A stretch of 64,000 bases of DNA from CBDANZ01 sp965197865 (GCA_965197865.1 CBDANZ010000005.1:620001-684000); one strand, 5' to 3'. Counted from the stretch's first letter, positions 36,065 through 45,351 are shown. Notes: generated from the sequence alone by a model not told the origin. Made by a program: numbers and translations.

Positions 36065-37744
36065 GACAGGCTGCAAGAAGCTGATCGTCATGCCGACGAG
36101 GACGACGACGACGGCGCCGATGACGTTGTGCCAGAGGAAGGCCACGTTGGTGTAGGTGGCCGCCCAGGCGACCGATCCCATTCCCGCAATGAGCCCGATG
36201 AAGGCCCCGTTGCCCGTCGCGCGCGGAAAGCCGACCGCGAGAATGAACACGCCCAGAATCGACCCGTAGAAAAACGACCCGAAGCGGTTCACGACTTCGA
36301 TGAGCGACCCGAGCTCAGCCGCCCAGACGGCCACGGCGCTCGCGAACAGCCCCCAGAACCCCGTTGCCGCGCGCGAGATCCGCAGGTAATGCACGTCGGC
36401 TGCGCGCGGGCGCGCGAAGCGGCGGTAGAAGTCGATCACGGTCGCCGTGGATAGCGCTGCGAGCTCAGCGGAGATGGTCGACATCGCCCCGGCGAAGATA
36501 GCGGCGATCAACAGGCCGACCAAGCCGAGTGGCAGGTACGTCGTGACGAAGGTGGGAAATACATAGTTGACGTCGTTGAAGGTCTGGTCGCCTGTTGCCT
36601 CCCGCACGAGCGCTAGGGCCTCTGCACGAACCGCGCGCACGGCCGCCTCGCGTGTGACGAGCTCCTCACTGGCCGCCGCAGTCCGTTCAGGATCGCCGCC
36701 GGACTCTGCCGGCGCCAGGGCCAGGGCGGCCGCCCGTCGCGCTGCCGTTGCGACTTCGAAGCGCTGTTCAAGGATCTGATAATCGCTGGCGCGCGGTCCC
36801 TCGCGGACCGCTTGCTCGTGCACCCGGTTGAACAGCATCGGCGAGGGCGTAAACAGATAGAACAGGAACATGAACACGCCGACGAGCAGCACCAGCGCCT
36901 GCAGCGGAATCTTCAAGTAGGCGCTCATCAGAAGCGAGCTGCGCGCGGCATCTATGGACTTCGTGGTCAGGTATCGCTGCACCTGGCTCTGATCGGTGCC
37001 GAAGTACGAGCAGAAAAGAAACAGCGCTGCTATCGTTCCAGACCAGAACGTGTACTGATTCGTGAGGTCGAAGCTGAAATCGAACGTCTGCAGATGTCCT
37101 ATGGCCCCGGCAATCCGAAGCGCCTGAGGCACGCTGACGTCCCGGGGCAGCTCGAGCACCAGCACCACGAACGTCGCCACGAGGCTCCCGACGATGAGCA
37201 CCATCTGCTTCACGTCGGTCCACGTGACCGCCTGCACGCCGCCGAACATCGTGTACACCGCTGTCGGCAGCGCGATCAGCAGCACGGTGTTCGTGACGCT
37301 GATCCCCATGACGACCGCCAGCACGACGGCCGGCGCCGAAATCACGACGCCGAGCGACATGCTACGCGACACCAGGAAGAGCAGGCTCGTGAACGCGCGC
37401 GTCTTCACGTCGAAGCGCTGCTCCAGATACTCGTAGGCGGTGTAGACATTCGCGTTGTGGAAAAATGGCACGAGCGTCATCGACAGGACGATCATCGCGA
37501 TCGGCAGCGCATAGTAGAACTGGAGGAAGCGCATGCCGTCCGCATACGCTTGGCCGGTGGTGCCGATCATCGTGATCGCGCTCAACTGCGTCGCCATCAC
37601 GGACAGCCCGGCGGCCCACCACGGCAGGCTCCGGCTCGCGAGGAAATAGCCTTCCAGCTCGCGGCTCTTCTTCGTCAGACGGAGCCCGTCCCAGACGATC
37701 CACGCTAGGTAGACGGCAATGATCGTCCAGTCGATCCAGTGCAT
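36035..37744 (-). CDS. Sodium:solute symporter (SSS family)
   Basis: 569 residues from the ATG at 37744 ('MHWIDWTIIAVYLAWIVWDG'); a 51-residue in-frame extension overlaps two tiny upstream ORFs and is discarded. About 13-14 membrane segments. Sodium-site-like 'LEGYFLASRSLPWWAAGLS', 'TMIGTTGQAYADGM' and 'AAIFAGAMSTISAELAALST' identify the SSS family. A soluble insertion of about 95 residues ('HEQAVREGPRASDYQILEQR' onward) lies between two late helices. The substrate is unknown. Its C-terminus is encoded by a dispersed palindrome. Its ATG overlaps the stop of the 32-residue ORF by one base. Confidence 0.9.
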   Translation of the reverse strand: MHWIDWTIIAVYLAWIVWDGLRLTKKSRELEGYFLASRSLPWWAAGLSVMATQLSAITMIGTTGQAYADGMRFLQFYYALPIAMIVLSMTLVPFFHNANVYTAYEYLEQRFDVKTRAFTSLLFLVSRSMSLGVVISAPAVVLAVVMGISVTNTVLLIALPTAVYTMFGGVQAVTWTDVKQMVLIVGSLVATFVVLVLELPRDVSVPQALRIAGAIGHLQTFDFSFDLTNQYTFWSGTIAALFLFCSYFGTDQSQVQRYLTTKSIDAARSSLLMSAYLKIPLQALVLLVGVFMFLFYLFTPSPMLFNRVHEQAVREGPRASDYQILEQRFEVATAARRAAALALAPAESGGDPERTAAASEELVTREAAVRAVRAEALALVREATGDQTFNDVNYVFPTFVTTYLPLGLVGLLIAAIFAGAMSTISAELAALSTATVIDFYRRFARPRAADVHYLRISRAATGFWGLFASAVAVWAAELGSLIEVVNRFGSFFYGSILGVFILAVGFPRATGNGAFIGLIAGMGSVAWAATYTNVAFLWHNVIGAVVVVLVGMTISFLQPVRSTTLSGRR

Positions 37745-37842
37745 CAGCCGAAGTACTGCTGGAAGACGTAAAGCGCGGCGAGTATGATCGCCCAGACCAG
37801 GACCACGCGCAGGTACACGCCGCTCGGCCGCGGGCGCCTCAC
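37744..37842 (-). CDS. Small single-pass membrane protein coupled to the symporter
   Basis: 32 residues from a GTG: basic N-terminus 'VRRPRPSGVYLR' then one membrane helix 'VVLVWAIILAALYVF' and 'QQYFG'. Its stop and the symporter start share one base (TGATG). Too short for usual gene callers. It may be an accessory subunit of the symporter, or the C-terminal part of a protein whose N-terminus is the next ORF. Confidence 0.6.
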   Translation of the reverse strand: MRRPRPSGVYLRVVLVWAIILAALYVFQQYFG

Positions 37843-37916
37843 AGCGCCCGACTCCGCTCGGCCTCGTTGAGGACGTAGGCGACGTACTCGGGAGCAAACG
37901 ACATCGACAGTGTCAT
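37839..37916 (-). CDS. 25-residue ORF upstream of the small membrane protein
   Basis: ATG at 37916, stop overlapping the GTG of the next ORF by two bases. Residues such as 'FAPEYVAYVLNEAERSRAL' look like a short amphipathic helix. Either a coupled leader or the first half of a single about 57-residue membrane protein split by a frameshift. Confidence 0.45.
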   Translation of the reverse strand: MTLSMSFAPEYVAYVLNEAERSRAL

Positions 37917-37929
37917 CTAATATAGACCG

Positions 37930-39540
37930 ATGCCGAGCTTCTCACTTCGTGCGAGGCCGCAGCGGGGCGATTTATTCCCGCCGCGCACGATTCGCGATGC
38001 CGACGTCCTCAGATCGCACCTCGAGGACGCCGCACACTTCCCCGGCGGGCATGCGACGGAGCTTGTGGCACCGGTCACGGAAGCGGAGGTCGCCAGCGTG
38101 TTGCAGACCTCCGCTGCGGTTCTGTCCATCGGCGCCCAGTCGTCGCTCACCGGCGGCGCCACGCCCATGGGAGAGACACTTGTCAGCACGGCGCGCCTGA
38201 ACCGGATCGAGTCGATCGGCAGCCACAGCGCTCGTGTGGGAGTGGGTGTCACCCTTGCCGCGTTGGACACGGCGCTCGAGGCGGCCGGTCGTTACTATCC
38301 GCCGGCGCCAACCTTCACGGGCGCGTTCGTTGGCGGCACCGTTTCCACCAACGCCTCCGGCGCCGCGACGTTCAAGTACGGTACGACACGCGATTGGGTG
38401 GAAGCGCTGACCGTCGTGCTGCCGGGTGGCGACGTCCTGGACATCGAGCGAGGAGTCACGCGCGCTCACGTCGATGGCTATTTCGACCTGCACCTCGCCG
38501 TCGGCACAACTCGAGTTCCGGTTCCGAACTACCGCATGCCTTCGGTGCGCAAGCTCTCGGCCGGATATTTCGCCATGCCGCAGATGGACCTGATCGATCT
38601 CTTCATCGGCGCCGAGGGCACGCTCGGTGTGGTGACCGCCGTGACCCTCCGTGTACTGCCCGTCCGTCCGGCCCTGTGCCTGGCGCTCGTGCCATTTACC
38701 GATCGACGAGCAGCGCTCGTCTTCGCCGACCGTCTCCGCAGCACCGCCCGGGACACCTGGCGCGGACGAAGCCCGCGCGGCATCGACGTGGCGGCCATCG
38801 AGTACATGGACGCGCGCTCACTGGCGATCGTTCGCGAAGCCGGCGTCGATCGCGCCAGCGGCGTGAACCTCGCGGCCACACCGGAAATGGCACTGCTGGT
38901 GACGCTGGAGCTTGCTTGCGGCGTCGGGCCCGATCAGGCGTTTGACGAGATCGGCCGTGCGCGCGATCCGCATGCGCCCGACACCCCGCTCGTGCGCTTC
39001 TGCTCGCTCCTCGGCGACGCTGGCGTGCTGGACGATGTCGAGATCGCGGTGCCTGGGGACAAGGCGCGGGTCGCCCAGCTTCTGGCTATCCGCGAAGCCG
39101 TGCCTGCCGCGGTCAACCAGCGTGTCGGCCGCGCCAGGCAGACGATCGACCCGCGAATCGAGAAGACGGCGGCCGACATGATCGTGCCGTGCGATCGGAT
39201 CGGGGAGCTGCTGGACATCTACGGCGCAGGGGCTCGCCGACGCGGCCTCGACGCGGCCGTCTGGGGCCACCTTTCAGACGGCAACCTCCACTGCAACGTG
39301 ATTCCCCGCTCGTTCACGGAGGTCGAGTCGGGCCAGGCGGCCATCCTCGAGTTTGGCCGCGAGGCGATCCGCCTCGGCGGTGCGCCACTCGCCGAGCACG
39401 GCGTCGGTCGCAATCCGGTAAAGCAGCAGCTTCTCCGCGATCTGTATGGAGAGGCCGGCATCGAGGAGATGCGCCGGGTCAAACGCACAATCGATCCCGA
39501 GTGGAAGCTCGCCCCAGGAGTATCGTTCTCGGAACGGTAG
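37930..39540 (+). CDS. FAD-linked oxidase, GlcD/D-lactate dehydrogenase-like
   Basis: 536 residues. An N-terminal PCMH-type FAD domain ('LSIGAQSSLTGGATPMG', 'GAFVGGTVSTNASGAATFKY', 'DLFIGAEGTLGVVTAVTLRV') is followed by a FAD-oxidase C-domain ending with 'VWGHLSDGNLHCNVIPRS' and 'LAEHGVGRNP'. This architecture is that of glycolate oxidase GlcD, D-lactate dehydrogenase and D-2-hydroxyglutarate dehydrogenase; which substrate is used here cannot be read. It is divergent from the symporter operon, with a 13-bp gap, so both promoters must overlap one or the other gene. Confidence 0.88.
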   Translation: MPSFSLRARPQRGDLFPPRTIRDADVLRSHLEDAAHFPGGHATELVAPVTEAEVASVLQTSAAVLSIGAQSSLTGGATPMGETLVSTARLNRIESIGSHSARVGVGVTLAALDTALEAAGRYYPPAPTFTGAFVGGTVSTNASGAATFKYGTTRDWVEALTVVLPGGDVLDIERGVTRAHVDGYFDLHLAVGTTRVPVPNYRMPSVRKLSAGYFAMPQMDLIDLFIGAEGTLGVVTAVTLRVLPVRPALCLALVPFTDRRAALVFADRLRSTARDTWRGRSPRGIDVAAIEYMDARSLAIVREAGVDRASGVNLAATPEMALLVTLELACGVGPDQAFDEIGRARDPHAPDTPLVRFCSLLGDAGVLDDVEIAVPGDKARVAQLLAIREAVPAAVNQRVGRARQTIDPRIEKTAADMIVPCDRIGELLDIYGAGARRRGLDAAVWGHLSDGNLHCNVIPRSFTEVESGQAAILEFGREAIRLGGAPLAEHGVGRNPVKQQLLRDLYGEAGIEEMRRVKRTIDPEWKLAPGVSFSER

Positions 39541-39551
39541 CTCCCGAAACG

Positions 39552-39578
39552 GTAGCGCGACCCTTTCAGGGTCGTGAG
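39552..39578. repeat. Palindrome CGACCCT-TTC-AGGGTCG
   Basis: A perfect 7-bp inverted repeat preceded by GGTAGCG. It belongs to the same family as 36.0 and 53.1 kb. It overlaps the 3' end of the M61 gene, encoding part of its C-terminus. Confidence 0.75.
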
Positions 39579-41464
39579 TTCAACCAACGCTCACGAAATG
39601 TTCGCTGTGCCGGTGTTAACGATCCGCCGGCCGACTCGATTGGCACGACTTCCAGGCTCTGGTTTTCTCCAAGCGTGAGCTTCGTCGTCTTGGCAACGCC
39701 CGTCCTGTCGACAAAGACTAGGGCAATCGTATCGCCGGGCTTGCGGCGTCTCACAACATCTGCCACATCTCTAGACGATCGAATGCGATCGCCGTCGAGC
39801 TGGCGGATCTCATCGCCAAGGTCGAGCCCGGCGGCGTACGCGGGCGAGTCGATCGGCGGTGGCGAAGCGACGTGCGCGGCCCCGCCTCGGTCCTCGAGGC
39901 GCACCTGCCCGAGCCACGCGCGACCCGCGTTCGACTTGCGGAGCACGAGCCCGGCGTGCAGCAGCAGCTTCGGATAATCGGCGACTTCGTAGCCCTGGAT
40001 GTAGCGGGAGAAGAAGTCGCGCGCAAAAGCTGCGTCGCCGCTCACTTCTGCGAGACGCGCCTCAGCATCCGACATCGTATAGGGACGATCCACGTAACCT
40101 TCGCGGCTGCCGTCCGGCTTCCCGTGGACGCGCCACATCGCACGCATATAGTCGTCGAGTGTCACGCGCCCATCCGACCGAGCCCGCAGCGTGAGATCAA
40201 GCGCCAGCGCAAGGGCGCCGCCAAACTGGTAGTACGAAATCACCGTTCTCGACCAGTTCGTCCGATCCTGCGGCCGCCCCTGGTCGGTGAATGGCGCCAT
40301 CCGGCTCATTTCCTCGGCCGATCGGAGCCGCGCCGGGTTCAGCACAACGCTGCTGACGAACCCGGCAAAGGTGCGGGCCATCCATTGCAGATCCACGATA
40401 CCCGCGCGACTCATCGCCAGGGGCCCGAAGTACTGCGTGAAACCCTCTCCGAGCCAGAGTTCACCGGACATGTTGGCGCGCTCGAGGTCGAAGGGCTCGA
40501 GGGAGCGGGGCCGAATGCGCTCGACGTTCCAGCCATGGAAAAACTCGTGCGCGGCGCCGTCGAGCAGCGACACACGTCCACTTCCGAGCGAGCTCGACGA
40601 GGTCAGCACCGTGCTGTTTCTGTGTTCCATTGCATCGCCTTCGGCATAAGGAAGATAGTCGGCGAGAAACGTGTAGTGGCCAGGTTCGTACGCCGGATAC
40701 TCGCCGTAGATCTCGCCCTGCTCGCGTACGATCTTTTCGACGTCTCTCACGAACGAGTCAAGCTCTGCGTTGCTGCCGGTGTGATGGAGCGCAAAGCGGA
40801 ACGCACGGTCGCCAATGGAAAACTGGCGCATCGAAAAGAGACCGAACTCGACCGGGCTGTCCATCAGATACTGCAAATTCAACGCGGTGAACTCGAAGGG
40901 CGTGCCGCCGGGATGGAGCTGCGTTGCCACCTGCCAGCGCTGGCCCGATGGCGGCTCGAACACAAGAGTGGCCGGCCGATCGTCGAGGTCGCGGGCCCAC
41001 ATGATCGCGGCCGGCATGTTGATGTGGGCGTGCGTCGTGTCGATCGCGAGGTACGTTCCGTCGACTCGATCGCCGAACACCTTGTACTTCACGGTTGCCG
41101 CTCCGCCATGGCCGCCGACGACCCAGCCGTGCGGGTCCGATCTCGTCGCCGCGACTTCGCGGCCGTCGGCTTCGTACGCGCGAACGTCGTAGACGTTTTT
41201 CGCGAAGTCGTGGAGCGAGTACCGACTTGGCGACGACTGGCTCATCCTTAGCTCCAGCGGCCGGCCGCCCAGCTCGGAAAACGACACCTCCACCTGCATC
41301 CAGTGGTGCTCGGGCTCTGGAAATGTGAAGCGATAGCGAACCGTTTCCTGCGCATCTGGCGAGGAGGCTGGCGCAAGGAACACGAGCAGGAGCGCGAGGG
41401 CGATACGGCGTCTTGCGACGCTCTCATGCAGCCGCGCTTGATCGGCCGGAGAAATCAGAGCCAT
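39566..41464 (-). CDS. M61 family metallopeptidase with PDZ domain
   Basis: 632 residues from the ATG at 41464; a 41-residue in-frame extension over the zinc-ribbon gene is discarded. A signal or anchor segment ('IALALLLVFLAPASS') precedes an M61 glycyl-aminopeptidase-type domain with the zinc motif HEFFH in 'LDGAAHEFFHGWNVERIRPR' and the third ligand region 'LWLGEGFTQYFGPL'. A PDZ domain follows ('SPAYAAGLDLGDEIRQLDGD'). Periplasmic, broad-specificity peptidases of this type are common in acidobacteria. Its last residues run through a palindromic repeat. Confidence 0.9.
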   Translation of the reverse strand: MALISPADQARLHESVARRRIALALLLVFLAPASSPDAQETVRYRFTFPEPEHHWMQVEVSFSELGGRPLELRMSQSSPSRYSLHDFAKNVYDVRAYEADGREVAATRSDPHGWVVGGHGGAATVKYKVFGDRVDGTYLAIDTTHAHINMPAAIMWARDLDDRPATLVFEPPSGQRWQVATQLHPGGTPFEFTALNLQYLMDSPVEFGLFSMRQFSIGDRAFRFALHHTGSNAELDSFVRDVEKIVREQGEIYGEYPAYEPGHYTFLADYLPYAEGDAMEHRNSTVLTSSSSLGSGRVSLLDGAAHEFFHGWNVERIRPRSLEPFDLERANMSGELWLGEGFTQYFGPLAMSRAGIVDLQWMARTFAGFVSSVVLNPARLRSAEEMSRMAPFTDQGRPQDRTNWSRTVISYYQFGGALALALDLTLRARSDGRVTLDDYMRAMWRVHGKPDGSREGYVDRPYTMSDAEARLAEVSGDAAFARDFFSRYIQGYEVADYPKLLLHAGLVLRKSNAGRAWLGQVRLEDRGGAAHVASPPPIDSPAYAAGLDLGDEIRQLDGDRIRSSRDVADVVRRRKPGDTIALVFVDRTGVAKTTKLTLGENQSLEVVPIESAGGSLTPAQRTFRERWLNSRP

Positions 41465-41465
41465 G

Positions 41466-41903
41466 CTACTTGAACAGATCGTTGAAGGCCTGTCTCGCGC
41501 TGGTGGGGCCGGGCGTGCTGGTCTGTCGTTCGACGGTGGTGCGCGGCGAGAAGAGAGCGCACAGGTTGCGTTCGTCCTTTGGCGCAACGCGCACGGCCAG
41601 CGCCTCCTGGGTGCATTCCCACCGCGCGCTCGTGTCGAACGACACGCAGTTAATGCAGCTACGCAGGGCCACGCCGCACCGCGAGCAGCGGCTGTCGGAT
41701 TCGACGGGCAGTCCTAGGCGGTTACCGCACCGCGCGCAGCGGAAGACTTCGTGACTGGCCATGAAGTTCGGCGTCCGAGGACCCGAGGGGTCCTGCCGCG
41801 GGCGGCCGGGCGCCCGCGGCTCCTGCGGCGGTTTCTCGCGCTTGGGCTGCCGTTCCCGCGGTTCGTCCTGATAGCCTCGCTGCCGGTACTTTCGTTCGGA
41901 CAT
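41466..41903 (-). CDS. Zinc-ribbon protein of unknown function
   Basis: 145 residues from the ATG at 41903. A basic, Pro-rich N-terminal third ('QRGYQDEPRERQPKREKPPQ') precedes two CxxC pairs, 'FRCARCGNRLGLP' and 'RCSRCGVALRSCINC', a further Cys in 'RWECTQEA' and 'NLCALFSPR'. This is a conserved small cysteine-rich hypothetical family. It ends 1 bp before the M61 start. Confidence 0.7.
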   Translation of the reverse strand: MSERKYRQRGYQDEPRERQPKREKPPQEPRAPGRPRQDPSGPRTPNFMASHEVFRCARCGNRLGLPVESDSRCSRCGVALRSCINCVSFDTSARWECTQEALAVRVAPKDERNLCALFSPRTTVERQTSTPGPTSARQAFNDLFK

Positions 41904-41980
41904 TAGATACTCCGGGAGCCCACCGGTCATCGCATTCTACGATATTCTTTTTCCGTCTCTGTGGCGCGCTCAAGCTTCGT

Positions 41981-42470
41981 TCAGGTCTCCCTCTGCGAGG
42001 CCATGCGGGCAGTGGCGTCCTTCGTGTCTTCGGCGCGGCGGGCGCGGCGCTGCTCGTCTTTTCCTTCGTGTTCTCCTTCACGCCGCTTCGGGCGCAAGCT
42101 ACCCGGGCCCTGACTCTGGTCAGGTTTGCTGAAATCACGAGGCTTTTCGATCCCCAGCTCTCGCCAGACGGCCGCCGGGCCGGCCGAGCTTGCCGAGGAT
42201 CCTGCCCTCCAGATCGACCTCAAAGATCACGGCGTCTTCCATGACATCCGGGTCGGCGGTGTGGGCGACGTGCAGAACCTGGCGCGAACCGGGCGTGATG
42301 CAGAGTACGGTTGGCGTGCCCACGTTGAGGAACTGCTTCTTGACGGTGCCGTTGCCGTCGAAGACCTGGACTCATCGTTGCGTTCGGCGGCCACATCGAC
42401 GTTGCCGGCCGTGTCCCAAGCCACGTCCGTTTGGCGATTGAGCTGCTCGCCCTCCGCGCCGCGCGACGAC
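41981..42470 (-). pseudogene. Decayed NHL-repeat propeller fragment
   Basis: On the minus strand the order is 'LNRQTDVAWDTAGNVDVA', then after a frameshift near 42370 'VQVFDGNGTVKKQFLNVG', 'TPTVLCITPGSRQVLHVAHT', 'DLEGRILGKLGRPGG', then after another near 42185 'AAVWRELGIEKPRDFSKP'. The blades match six-bladed NHL propellers of secreted acidobacterial proteins. The rest of the gene is missing. Confidence 0.7.
42012..42088. repeat. Two reversed 'cacgaag' elements
   Basis: 'gtccttcgtgtcttcgg' and 'ttttccttcgtgttctcc' are reverse complements of the dispersed element. They lie at the 3' edge of the NHL pseudogene. Confidence 0.55.
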
Positions 42471-42761
42471 GACGGCGACAGACGTCAGACCTCGCCTCAA
42501 TTTGCCCCTCCGATAATAGCTAATAGGAATTGCTCTCGAACTGACTTTCGATCCACCTGCGAATCCATACGAGCCGGCGCCGGGGTTCAGGACCGATCAT
42601 CGCGGAGGCTTCTGCTGTGTTAAGGTAAGTAGCCCCGGCTGATACCGAGCCCGCCCGCGGTGTTGAGGAGCCTGGCTGGAGGCGGTTTCACGACAGTGGC
42701 GCGGGACTTCAGTCCCGCCTGTAAGACGGTCCTGATTCCCACAGCTAGTGGGAGAACGACG
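42471..42761. other. Gap upstream of the second exported methyltransferase
   Basis: No gene seen. It contains one palindrome (42701-42718) and a GGGAG ribosome site at 42750-42754 for the next gene. Confidence 0.4.
42701..42718. repeat. Perfect palindrome GCGGGACT-TC-AGTCCCGC
   Basis: An 8-bp perfect inverted repeat, 43 bp before the methyltransferase start. It belongs to the same palindrome group as 43.6 and 49.9 kb. Confidence 0.75.
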
Positions 42762-43586
42762 ATGAGTGCATGGCAGTTCGCGCGGCGAACGGTGTTGGTG
42801 CTTGGGATGTCTGCGGTCGTGGCGTCCGCCGCGTTCGCGCAGGAACAGACCAAGCCCTTCGAGCCGTCGGTTGGACTGGAGGGCAAGGACGTCGTCTGGG
42901 TGCCGACGTCGCAGGCTCTTGTGGAAAAGATGCTCGACCTCGCCAAGGTCACGCCGCAGGACTACGTGATCGACCTCGGATCGGGCGACGGCCGCACCGT
43001 GATCACCGCTGCGAAGCGCGGCGCGCGCGCTCTCGGGATCGAGTACAACCCCGACATGGTGGAGCTGGCGATACGCAATGCGGCGGAGGCTGGCGTGACC
43101 AACCGAGCGACGTTCGTGAAGGCCGACCTCTTCGAGACCGATTTCTCGCAGGCCACGGTTATCACGATGTTCCTACTACCCGACATCAATCTGAAGCTGC
43201 GCCCGAAGATCCTGGACATGAAGCCCGGCACGCGGATCGTGTCGAACACGTTCAGGATGGACGACTGGCAGGCCGACGAGACCGCCACGGTAAGCGACGA
43301 GTGCGACAGCTGGTGCACGGCGCTGTTCTGGATCGTGCCGGCCAAGGTCGGGGGTAACTGGCAACTCACGCAGGGCAAGCTCGCGCTCACCCAGACCTTC
43401 CAGATGATTGCCGGCACGCTCCGGTCCGATGCGAACAGCGTGCAGATCAGCAACGGCCGTCTGCGCGGTGACCAGATCACGTTCAGTGCGGGCGGCGTAT
43501 CCTACACCGGCCGCGTCAGCGGCAATTCGATCCTCGGCACGATGACCGGCGGCAGCAACTGGTCAGCGACACGCACGGCCGGGTAA
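42762..43586 (+). CDS. Exported SAM-methyltransferase-like protein with C-terminal beta domain
   Basis: 274 residues from the ATG at 42762; a 34-residue in-frame extension through a repeat is discarded. A signal peptide ('TVLVLGMSAVVASAAFA') precedes motif I 'VIDLGSGDGRTVITAAKRG', 'LGIEYNPDMVELA' and 'ATVITMFLLPDINLKLRPK'. It is a paralogue of the 23.0-kb protein but adds about 90 residues of beta-rich tail ('VQISNGRLRGDQITFSAGG', 'TMTGGSNWSATR'), like a small secreted lipid- or substrate-binding sandwich. Function unknown. Confidence 0.8.
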   Translation: MSAWQFARRTVLVLGMSAVVASAAFAQEQTKPFEPSVGLEGKDVVWVPTSQALVEKMLDLAKVTPQDYVIDLGSGDGRTVITAAKRGARALGIEYNPDMVELAIRNAAEAGVTNRATFVKADLFETDFSQATVITMFLLPDINLKLRPKILDMKPGTRIVSNTFRMDDWQADETATVSDECDSWCTALFWIVPAKVGGNWQLTQGKLALTQTFQMIAGTLRSDANSVQISNGRLRGDQITFSAGGVSYTGRVSGNSILGTMTGGSNWSATRTAG

Positions 43587-43614
43587 CGGCTGCCTGCGAT
43601 TCATAACCTGGCGG

Positions 43615-43637
43615 GCGGGTTTGAAGACCCGCGCTAC
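43615..43637. repeat. Palindrome GCGGGT-TTGAAG-ACCCGC-GCTAC
   Basis: Same form as the 9.36-kb element: 6-bp arms, TGAA in the loop, GCTAC after the right arm. It lies 28 bp after the methyltransferase stop. Confidence 0.75.
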
Positions 43638-43652
43638 TACGAGGGGGAGCGC

Positions 43653-43953
43653 ATGTTTCTCGCCAGGGACATCATGTACTGCAAGCCGGGACAGGCGCGT
43701 CCGATGGTCAAGAAGTTTCTGGCCCTCAGCAAGCTGGGGCAGTAGCTGGGTTTTGGCGCGATGCGCGTGATGACCGACGTCAGCGCGGAGCACTACTGGA
43801 CGGTCGCGTCGGAGGTAGAGGTGAAAGCCTCGAAGAGTACGCCGAGATGTCGAGGAAATCGATGGAAGTCAAGGAATTCAAGGAAGCAATGAAGGGGTAC
43901 CATGATCTGCTCGATCACGGCCGGCGTGAAATCTACATGATCGAGACATAGCG
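43653..43953 (+). pseudogene. Broken small conserved hypothetical gene
   Basis: Reading gives 'MFLARDIMYCKPGQARPMVK', 'KFLALSKLGQ', an in-frame TAG at 43743-43745, then 'RVMTDVSAEHYWTVASEVEV', and after a frameshift near 43820 'EYAEMSRKSMEVKEFKEAMK' and 'YHDLLDHGRREIYMIET'. This pattern fits a roughly 100-residue ferredoxin-like (dimeric alpha-beta) hypothetical protein with one stop and one frameshift. Confidence 0.7.
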
Positions 43954-43958
43954 CACAT

Positions 43959-45351
43959 TCAGCGCGCGGGCAGGATGACCAGGAATTCGGTGCGCCCGGG
44001 CCGCGAGTCCACCTTGATTTCGCCATCGTGTCGATTGACGAGCCGTCGCACAATATCGAGACCCAGACCGGTGCCGTGACCGACCGGTTTCGTGGTGAAG
44101 AACGGATCGAAGATCCGTTCCCGTATCTCGGCGGGAATGCCGGGTCCATCGTCCACCACGTGCACGACGACCGAGCTTCCCTGGCGGCGCGCGGTCACTT
44201 CAACGTGACCGGACGCCGGCGCGGCGTCCAGCGCGTTGTCGACGAGGTTCGCCCACACGTGATTGAGCTCGCCACCGAAGCCCTGAACGCGAGGAAGGTC
44301 CTCCGGCACGTCGATGGTCACGCCTACCGAACCTCGCCCGCGCTTTGGACTGGAGGACGGCGAGCGTATGTAGGTGAGCTCCTGACCGACCTCCACCGGG
44401 CACGCGGCGGCCGCTTGGTCCATATAGGTGGAGCCTTTAACGGCGGCAACTAGGCGGTAGATGCGCGAGGCGGCCGCCTCGATCTCCGATACCAGCCTAC
44501 GCGTGACGCAGGCGGCGGCGATCGACCGCAGCGCGGCGTCGAGCGTCTGGCCCTGCAGCACCTCAGCGAGCTGGTCGAGCCGCTCGATGGTGACAGCCGA
44601 TTCAGCCAGCGCCTCTGCGGCCGTTACATCCGCCCCGGAATCCGCGAGCCACCCGGCGATCAAGTCCTCGCGATCGGCCTGCTCGAGTGGCGTGCGCACC
44701 ACCTGCAGCGCCGCCGAGAGGCACTGATCGCGAACGCGATCCACGGCATCCAGCTCGGTCGCCGACAATCCCGTGCTCCCGAGTGCGCGGGAAGTCTGAT
44801 CCATCTCGGCCAGGCGTTCGGCGAGCCCCTCGGCGCTGCGTGCGACGGCCGAGGCGGGGTTGTTCAGCTCGTGCGCCAACCCCGCCGCCAGCCGGCCGAG
44901 CGACAGCATCTTCTCATCGTGCCGGTCGCTCGACGTGAAGTGGCGGGCACGGTCGAGCATCACGTGCACGAGGACTTCGGTCAGCTCGTAACAGGCATGA
45001 ATTATCTCCGGCAGCTTGCCGCGATCGACGGACAGCGACTCGATCGGCTCTTCCGCGACAACGCTGCCCCGGGGGGGTGACCACCCGCGAGTACGGTAGG
45101 ACGCCGGTGACGTCACCTCCGCGCCAATCCATCACCTTGCGCGGTCCCACGCCACGATCGACGTGGATCGAAAGATGGCTGGAGAGCACCATGTGCAAGG
45201 CCGTCACGGGACCGGACTTCGGCGTGACCGCATCGCCCGGCGCAAACCGGCGCACCTGGCCGTGGGCGGCGATCCACTCGAGCTGTTCGCGCGGAACGCC
45301 GGCAAGCGTCCGGTGCGCGGCCAGGCGATCGACAAGATCCGCGTCGGTCAT
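43959..45351 (-). pseudogene. cNMP-binding sensor histidine kinase, frameshifted at a C7 tract
   Basis: The N-terminal frame (start 45351) is a cyclic-nucleotide-binding domain: 'LEWIAAHGQVRRFAPGDAV', 'LSSHLSIHVDRG'. It shifts at a seven-C tract (plus-strand G7 at 45071-45077) into the frame carrying 'GSVVAEEPIESLSVDRGKLP', the dimerisation H-box 'LAAGLAHELNNPASAVARSA', the N-box 'LNHVWANLVDNALDAAP', 'DDGPGIPAEIRERIFDPFF' and 'GHGTGLGL'. Deleting one C restores a single protein of about 463 residues. The lesion may be a real mutation, a phase-variable tract or a sequencing error, so the gene may be functional. Confidence 0.8.

Noticed and set aside
36812..37708. A 298-residue plus-strand frame opposite the symporter
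   Set aside because: His/Arg-rich shadow; the minus strand encodes membrane helices.
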